Under the pieces are notes generated by a model. It saw nothing but the letters and a program-made list of their open reading frames with translations. It did no database searches and had not been told where the DNA came from. 64,000 nt of DNA from Antitrichia curtipendula. Taxonomy: Eukaryota; Streptophyta; Bryopsida; Hypnales; Leucodontaceae. The translations under genes were made by a program, and so were the position numbers. The stretch is from assembly GCA_951230915.1 (NCBI GenBank), contig OX579637.1:17918001-17982000 (forward strand), read 5' to 3'. Shown piece after piece: positions 56,507-64,000 of this stretch; the stretch's first letter is position 1; each line of letters starts with the position of its first letter.

Positions 56507-59500
56507 CCATCAACTCAAAGGAGCAAGGCGATTTGAGGTATTGCAAATGCTTCCACTACAGAGCATTGCAATAAATGGGAGAGTGCTGGTAATGTCAAAG
56601 GATTGATCTTGGGGGTAACTATGCTGCTCTTCCTCAAACTTGGAGCCATAATTTCCCTTCAATCTGGAACAGAGCCCATGTAAAAGGTTTATCAAATCAC
56701 ACTTGACATATACTCAGAGTGTACTTGTCCCAATTTTGTAGACATGGCCGTTTCAGAGATTGGTGGCTGCCATCAATATGTGAATGGCAAACATCTTTAT
56801 TCTTATTCCGTTATTTTTGCAAAATGAATCTGGTAGATGATAAGGTTATACATTCTCTAAGCTTTAGCTTCAATGAAGTGAAGCTCCTTTTCATTAGGAT
56901 TGGTATCATCAAGACTTCAACTCAAAATCTTGAACACGCCTAGGAGAGCCAATGTCTTTGAGCGATTGACATTTGAGAGTGGATGATTCTAGACTAAACT
57001 TAAATATACAATTTAAGAAGTATCTATTTTTGTTTAGACAAATATTGTATTTGTCGACGTGTTCAATGCAGCCTATTTTCAATCTCAATTTGAATATATT
57101 GTGCTTCAATTGTTTGCCTTTGTAATATACCTTTTTGACATTTTAAAAAATAATCCCCAAAAAATCCTAAACAAATTGTAGATTAGCACGGTTATAGGTC
57201 CACATTCATTGTTCCACAATAATAGGTGGTAAAGTTTACTAAAAATAGTATCCTCAAGAAATTTATAAAATATTATCTATTTTTAGAAATATTATTGACA
57301 TTTTTTAAGATTTTTCTAATTTAAAAACTCACCGCTTGCATAATCCCCGCTCAATGCTCGTAGGCTTGTGCTCGTAGGCTTACAATCTAGCATTCTTGGT
57401 TTTTTACTTGAGGTCTCTACAATATTAGTTTTTGGAAACTTGTATTTTCTTGTGTGTTTTGCTCTAATTGTTTTTGCCCTTCTTATGTCCCTCCTCTTAG
57501 TGTTTAGGGTGTGTAAAATACCTATTTTTTTCAAAGATTTTGCATTTTCTTGTACTGTGGTTTAGGGCTTTGCTTTTTGTGCCTTCGTTTTCCACTATTT
57601 TTTATATTTAGCATTCTTTGTCTATCAGCCTCTTATGCAGCTCTTTTAACATCTCAAATGTCTTTTTCCTTGAGTTTGACAGTTAAGAGAGATTAGATTT
57701 GGTTTAGATTGCTTGGTTTGCTTGCCTTCTTCCCACTTGTTTGGGCTTTAGTTTTGGAATGATGCGATTGGCTCTAGATGCTTCTACTTGAAAGATGGGC
57801 AAAGAACATTTGAGCGGTTAAAAGCGTGATGGTTGCAATGTATAAAGTGATTTGTTGTGAGCTTTGAATTTGTCATTTGAGACTTATAGTTGTCTTTTCT
57901 TGTTATATGTTTGAAATTAAGTTTTGTAAAACGGAATTTCTAAAAAGAGTTTAAAAATTAAAATAGGTATGTTAAATATTAATATAATAATTGATCTATA
58001 ATAGACATAATACCTAAATACCTCAATATCTACATATTTATAGGTTAGAATCTTAGAAGTGATGAAAATGTAGAGTACTTTGTAAATACCTTTTGAAATG
58101 CCTAAACCTACCTAACATGTGACACTTTGTGGCTAAAATGGATTAAAGGAACCTCAATAGAATTCCTAAATCATTCACATAAGATAGGTTTTGATTTTGA
58201 TTTTTTTATTATTATGAAAAATTGAACCCTTACTTGTTAACCTACAGGTTTTAAGAACTCATGATGTATTGGAGGAGCATATCCTTGGTAGAAATAAAGT
58301 GTTGAAGAAAAAAATATTTTATAGTTACATGTGTCCAAAAATGATATTTTCCAAAAATTTGGTTCTTGTACTAAAAATAGCAATTTTGGAGAGTTTTTGG
58401 TGATAAATAGTCAAGGGAGTTTAGGAGTTATAACCAATAGAAGTTAGTTTATTATTGCGTAAGGGAGAAATAAGGATATTCTTGGAAAAATTATATAAGG
58501 ACATTCTTCTCTCTCTCAAACCATCATTTATTTGTATTTTCTTCCTATTAATTCTATTGTATTGATTTTTTGGCCTTTGAGGCAAAACTTACCAAGTGGA
58601 GTTTTAAAAGCAATTTTTGCTCAATTGTTGGTGTTATGAAAACAGTTTTCCAAGGACATTGGAGTAATTTTAGACCTTGCATTCTCCTTGTACTATCACG
58701 TGTTATTTTGTATCAATTATTTGTATTAATTTTTTTATACTAACCCTTGTAGTAATCCTAAAAACAAGCCCCGTCTATGCCTTGGTGATGCCGCTTATGA
58801 GGGGCTTCTAGTGTCTTTGTTGAGATTGCACACAAATCCTTGGTGAAGATCCCTTCATGTGAATTCCCCTGGAGATTGTGGAGTACATGGTACTAACAAT
58901 TGTATGTAGTTTCTATTCTTGTATTGAGATTTGTGTTCTAACTCCTACTAATCTGTTGTTGTCCAAGTTGTATTAAAACTTTATGTAGCTCAAAAACTTT
59001 GGCAAAGTTGTGATTTATAGGATCCTCCATGTTCTAATTTTTATGTCATGGTGAGGCTTTAATTATAAAGCCTTATAGATTATAGTTCTATGGTAAAGCT
59101 TTGACTTCTAAAAGTCTCACATGTTTTAGTTGTTTTCACTTATTAGAAAGAAACTTGATGCCAAAGTATAACCTTCCTTTATAGGCTCAATTTGGGTTCT
59201 AAGTCATCAAATTTTTTACTAAAATCTCCTTTAGTCTCTTTTAGAAATTCCAAGAGCACGTCCTATTTGAATTAGACATATAAAAGCATCTATACCTTAA
59301 TATGGATTGTTTGTTTTGTTTTGTTTTGTTTGATACATTAAAAACTAACAAACTATAAAGTATTTGGTGACAATTTTGATACTGCTCAAAAGCTCTTGGC
59401 ATGGAGAGGTGTACAAACATTGTTTTGTGGTATTTGGACAAATAGTGTGAAAACTATTGAATTTCAAATTTTTTAATGGATCAAAAATTGATTTAAATTC

Positions 59501-60445
59501 TTTTTTGTTTTGGAAAAATCAGAACTTTTACATTGCATGTCCAAACACCACAAAACAAAGTCCTTGCACCCCTTCATGCATACAACTTTCTATTTGTGCC
59601 AATTTTGTGGCATTTAGACTTCCAATGTAAAAATTATGATTTTTTTAAATTAAAAAACTGAATTAAATTATCTGTCATTTGGAAAGCATGTCCAAATGCT
59701 AATAAACAGAGTCCTTGCACTCCTTTGTGTATAAATCTTTTTCTTTGTAATAAAAATGCAACCTCTCACATTATAGTGTAAAAATTATTGAATTGCAATG
59801 TTCTAAATGAATCAAAAAATTATAGAATTATTTTTAATTTTTTTGGCTGTGGCAATAGCATACATTTTAAATTAGATATACCATGGCCTAAGCCTCCTTA
59901 TTTGAATTAGAAATACTAGAGCCTAAGTCTCTAGTTTACAGTTAAATATACTATAGACTGTGCCCCACTTTGGAATTAGACATACTAGAGCCCAAGTCTT
60001 CCCCTCTTGATAAGCCTAGACAAGTTGGCGTAATTCTAGCAAATACAGGTGTTATCCTAGCTGATATCTAGTAGGTCCAAAGAATGAAGTAGGTCCAGGG
60101 ATCCAACAAGTCGCAAGGTTGAAAAGCCATCAGTCCAAGAAGTCACGATTCTAGAAGGAGAAGGTCTAAATTTTAGGAGAGAGGAAGAAAATAATATAGA
60201 AACAACAAATCAAAGCAGGAGAGATAAGGACTAGTCAAGGAACAAGAAAAATAATGAATTAGTAGCCAAATGTATATAGGGATATAGCAAGAAAATAGAA
60301 ATTAGGGACAATCAAGAGGAAATATCAATTACCCTTATACAAGCCAATGATAACAAGTAGAAGACAATAATCTAGAATTATTTGAATTTTTGTCCTTAGA
60401 ACGTTATAGTGGTCCTATGTTGTCAAAATCAAATAGTTGACCTTA
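56507..60445. other. AT-rich intergenic DNA
   Basis: Nothing with coding character is recognised in almost 4 kb. Weak features: an inverted repeat with arms at about 59398-59445 and 59540-59585 (both containing a TTTTGTGGT-TTTGGAC core), and a related duplicate near 59680. Confidence 0.45.
59398..59586. repeat. imperfect inverted repeat, possible MITE
   Basis: The left arm ATGGAGAGGTGTACAAACAT with TTGTTTTGTGGTATTTGGAC pairs with the right arm GTCCAAACACCACAAAACAA-AGTC-GCACCCCTTCAT. A direct relative of the right arm lies near 59685-59745. Target-site duplication not resolved. Confidence 0.5.
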
Positions 60446-60699
60446 TATTGAGGAACAAAAGCGTGGAAATATTTTAGAATTTTGACTTTTAATTTCTATA
60501 TCTAAAGTTGTAGTCCATCTATTCAAATTTTACTACCATCTCTTGATAGAATTTTGTCTTAACTATTGAATGATATATTACTCATATATAAAAAATAAAT
60601 ATTTATAGAGATATTGCATTTTCCACGAGCTACTTCCATTTTTGCTTTTTTATTTCTATTTTTCTTAAAACAATTTTTATTGATTTTTTAGTACTTTGT

Positions 60700-61740
60700 A
60701 TAACTACCTTTTGCTTTTAGTACTGCTACTCTTATCCCATGCATGTTCTTGACAAGATTCATATATATTTGAAATGAAATGTTGTTCCAAGTGTCCTCTA
60801 CATGTTGCCATAGTTAGTTTATGCTCTTCTGCTCTTTTTTATACAAATTCAATCTTTTCTTCAATTCAACACAAAGATGTTTAATTAGATTGAGGTTCAA
60901 GGACTGCAAAGGCTAATCTAGTACTTCCATGTCATTTTGTTCATATAATTTCTTTGCGTTTGTTGATGCATGTATTGGATCGTTGTCTTGTTGAAAACAA
61001 TGTCTTCTATTTTATTCTTGTAATACTTGAGTATTTTAAGGAATTCATCCTTGAGTATGTCCACATTTAGCTCAATATTTAGATTTCCTTCAATTTTGGT
61101 CAAATATCCAATGCCTTTGACAATAAAGTAGTCCTAGACTATAAAGCTTCCTCCACCAAATTTGATTGCTGGCTCAATTTCTTGATGGGTTTGCTCCTTT
61201 GTGCCTTATTTTTTCTACACCCATTTGCACCCATCAGACCTCAAGCAATTTATATTTGTTTCATTGCTCCAATCTTCATCAATCTAGCTTTGATGTTGTT
61301 TTGCAAATTGGAGTTGAAGCTTTTTATGGTGCTTTAGAAGCCAAGGCTTTTTAACCTTCTTCCAAGCCATTAAACTCACTTTTTGTAGTGCACGTCTAAT
61401 GGTGATGGAATAGACATTTGCAATTGTGTCATTTTGAAGCTCACAAGCCGATTCGGTTGTAGTATTTGCCATGCTTGAAGTAATGGCCTTTGGATGTAAT
61501 GAGTCATTGCTTCAATTATCTTAGACAGTCGGCCACCTTTAGATTATATCAAGCTTGGTGTAACTTGATTTCTAATAGTGTTGATTGTTTTGATATCCAC
61601 ATGTCATCGTTTGCTAATTTTCTTGGTCAAACCACACCATTGTCAAGAAGGTTGATGATGTTGCTCCTAACTTCTTTGCTAATCTTCTTTATGTCTTCAA
61701 AAAGCGTTGCTAAGAGACTTAAAAAAACCACAAGATTATA
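60700..61740 (-). pseudogene. Tc1-family transposase (decayed)
   Basis: Read from 61740 down: an N-terminal helix-turn-helix with KISKEVRSNIINLLDNGVV and a TGA, then ITIRRALQKVSLMAWKKVKKPWL and QLQFAKQHQS with TAG at a Trp position, then the first catalytic block DEDWSNETNINCLRSDG (the family has SDE, here SNE), a coiled region near 61080, the second Asp in QQDNDPIHA (recovered after a one-base shift near 61000), and finally DLNPIEHLW-like NLNLIKHLC near 60880. The blocks are in the family order. At least four stops or shifts and the altered first Asp mean that no active protein can be made. Confidence 0.85.
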
Positions 61741-61865
61741 AGTTTTTTCAAAGAACTCAAGAGTATATTCAAGGGAACAAAAAATCAAGAATTAAAAGTA
61801 GATGCTATGAACTAGGACATTAGAATGAGTTGTAAGAAGTGAAGAACCTTTTAGTCTTGACTCAT

Positions 61866-62019
61866 GTATATATTTAAGCACCTTAGGCTTTTTTGTCAAG
61901 CTTGAAAGCTCTTTGAGAAGCTTCTACAAGCTTGGAGGTTACTTCAGAAGCTTCCACAAGCCAAGAAGCCTCTTGAGAAGCTTCTTGTAAGAGAGAATCT
62001 TTCTAAAAAACTTCTAGAA
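61866..62019 (-). promoter_or_regulatory. cluster of heat-shock-element-like sites and TATA-like box in the Tc1 5' region
   Basis: Four sites match the plant HSE pattern AGAAnnTTCT: AGAAGCTTCT at 61916-61925 and 61976-61985, GAAGCTTC at 61948-61955, and the related TTCTAGAA at 62012-62019. Additional GAAGCC and TTC words surround them. A TATA-like TTAAATATATA lies at about 61867-61877 (minus strand), between the sites and the transposase start. Spacing fits a heat-inducible promoter. Function is inferred. Confidence 0.5.
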
Positions 62020-62316
62020 CCTTTTACATTTGTGACACTATTAAAAAACTTGATAAAAGCTTGTATTTTGTCTATACTAGTGAAATCAAGTAATTTGAGA
62101 TGAAAGAAACAAAAAGGTGAAAATTGAGGAAGTCCAAAGAAAATGCAATATCTCTATGAATATGTATATTTTTTTGTATAAGTAATATGTCATGGAGTAG
62201 CTAAATCAAAGTTCTATAAAAAAAAATAGTTTTATTTGAATACACAAATTTCAAGTTGAGACACAAAAGTTGAAAGTCAAAACTCAAAAACAATTCTACC
62301 CTTTTGTTCCACACTG

Positions 62317-64000
62317 TACAGAGCGCTTGGAAAAGAAAAAGATAAAGTAGAAAAAAAATAAAGGAAGCTAGAAGAAAAGAAGGGATAGTTAGACTGATTT
62401 AGATTGGCATTCCTTTTGTAAATTCGTCAATTAAACAATGAGAAAATTTTAAAGAGAAAACAAGATGAAAAAAAAATGGAGGGATTAAGGTGGGTTTATA
62501 GAGCACCTATTGGACAAAGACAACTCTGAGGTAAGTACTTAAATAAGTCATTTTTTTAATTTGTTTTCTTTTAAATTTCAACTATATAGTAGGAATTTTA
62601 AACCTTAATTCAAACCTTTCAAAGCAGTTTAAAGTACAAATTTAGTCCCAAATCCTTGTAGAAAATTTCTAAATTTTTTAAAATATTATTAACCTAAAAA
62701 CATAAAATATAAACAAAAGAAATATGCATGGATGAATTATGGTAGTAAGAATGGTTAAAAAATAATAAAATTCATCCAAAAATGATAAAATAGAAACTTT
62801 GAATTTTAACTAAAGCCAATATTTAAAAGTTTAAAGGTGTTTTGATTTAAAGTTGCAAACTATTAAAAATTACTGGTTAATGATCAAACATTTGAAGTTT
62901 AAAAATATTGATTAATGATCAAACATCATCTATTTGTAACTTTCAATAGGAATGTCAAAACTTTAAGTAAATTATCAATATGGATAATTAACTTTATGCC
63001 CTACAAGGAAATTCAAAACAATAAAATAAGAATAAAAATTTAACAAAAGGAGTTTAGAGCCTTGAGAGTTAAATAGATAGCCAATTACAAATCTTTTGAA
63101 GGCAACTAAATACTTAGAAGAGATTAGAATCATCTATAAGGGTCTTAGAGAACTTCAAATCTACTTTATACTTTATAAATAGAGTTAAATTAAGTAAGAT
63201 AACAAAAGATGAAGTTTAGTTTGGAGACTAGATGATAGTGGTTATATTTCATCCAATGTAGATCAAATTTAGAAATTAAAAACTAAACTTAAATAAAGTC
63301 GCACATCCAAAATCAAAAGTCTATTTAGGTCCGAAAGTTAGTAGAAATCAATGGATGAAGATAAAAAGATTCTTCTAAGGCTATACTTCATCTAGCCATA
63401 ACTTCCATTAGAAAACTCCAAATGGAATGAAATTTATCATTTTGAAAATAGAAGCTATGTCTTATAATTAAGAATAGCTAGCTTGTGATTTTTTTCTATT
63501 TCATGTCAAGTGACTAGACTATTTGGCTTAATTGGTTGAAATTGCTGTATTTTGAATTTGAATCTTTTTTTTTTGCAATTTGAATTCTATAAAACCTTCT
63601 ATTTATCAAACATTTATCTACTATTTCGAGGGTATTATACATTTTTTTTTTTTAAATTTCATTTTTATGAAGTGCCCTAAAGCCTTTTTCTAATATTATA
63701 GTGCTGCTCTAAATTTCAACATTGAACAACATATTAAATTAAAATACATTAATAAATATTATATATCTATATTTTTTTTTATCCACAATTTGGCAATTTC
63801 ATTTAGGATTTTTTAAAATTGAAGTTTTTTGGCAATTTTTTGTCGTTTTAGTTCCATTTAGTTCCAAGGGCTTGGTGACAAGCCTATTATTTTGGTGCAA
63901 ATGGCCAATAAACTGCCGAAAAACAAAACAATGGTACTATGGTTAACACTAAGATATCTACCGTAAGAATTTTGCAATGGATTAACAGGAACTTGGTTGT
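62317..64000. other. AT-rich flanking DNA
   Basis: No gene, RNA or repeat recognised. Poly-A and poly-T tracts are common. Confidence 0.45.

Larger units (their letters stand above)
60446..62316 (-). mobile_element. Tc1/mariner element with 179-bp terminal inverted repeats
   Basis: TIRs are at 60446-60624 and 62138-62316. Outer parts pair well (GGAACAAAAG-x-GTGGAAATA and TTTTGACTTT on the left; complement of the right end reads CAGTGTGGAACAAAAGG), as do inner parts (ATAGAGATATTGCATTTTC on both). TA dinucleotides flank the element at 60444-60445 and 62317-62318, the expected Tc1 target. The total length is 1871 bp. The encoded transposase is on the minus strand and broken. Confidence 0.85.

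Noticed and set aside
1..64000. tRNA, rRNA or snRNA genes
   Set aside because: No cloverleaf, conserved A/B boxes or rRNA-like segments were recognised on either strand.

Overview
The window is nuclear DNA of a eukaryote, most likely a seed-free land plant with swimming sperm (bryophyte, lycophyte or fern; cycads and Ginkgo cannot be excluded). The evidence is spliceosomal introns, long AT-rich intergenic DNA, plant-type transposons (MULE with SWIM finger, Helitron, CACTA MITE, Tc1/mariner, a gag-like element), and the first five exons of a CFAP58/CCDC147-like flagellar coiled-coil gene at 34153-35442. CFAP58 is known from organisms that build motile cilia. The species cannot be named from the sequence. 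A 200-N assembly gap lies at 36813-37012.

Layout. 1-3682 (minus strand): most of a gag-only retroelement, 'element A'. 3954-9128 (plus): a decayed multi-exon gene ending in a C48/Ulp1-like cysteine protease, facing a decayed MULE transposase with a SWIM zinc finger at 10630-14167 (minus). 16.2-17.7 kb: two kinds of degenerate tandem repeat. 18564-19570: a roughly 100-bp-periodic array of a 21-bp GC-rich palindrome, leading into a decayed gene at 19619-23705 that appears to join a ParB/sulfiredoxin-like domain to a DNA-methyltransferase-like fold. The same palindrome recurs in both introns of that gene and just after its stop. 23951-25081: a decayed FCP1/HAD phosphatase gene. 25572-25811: a fragment of the gag-only element. 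26.9-28.4 kb: relic of a DUF7869-type transposon protein. 29.1-32.4 kb: Helitron relic. 34.1-35.4 kb: CFAP58-like gene start. 41442-41656: CACTA-type MITE. 42722-48023 (minus): a second, diverged ParB plus methyltransferase-like gene with its own palindrome array in the first intron. 49569-56506 (plus): a MULE-like transposase gene of a type I recall from moss and lycophyte genomes, split by element B (50378-53798, target-site duplication ATCTT). 60446-62316: a Tc1/mariner element with 179-bp terminal inverted repeats and heat-shock-element-like sites.

Almost every coding region is broken by stops or frameshifts, so this is mainly a transposon graveyard; the CFAP58-like gene is the one clean host gene, and its five exons join with consistent splice phases. 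The observation most worth following is the pair of ParB plus methyltransferase-like genes, each beside an array of short palindromes. In the first array the two arms of the palindrome change together, which suggests selection on base pairing or dyad symmetry.
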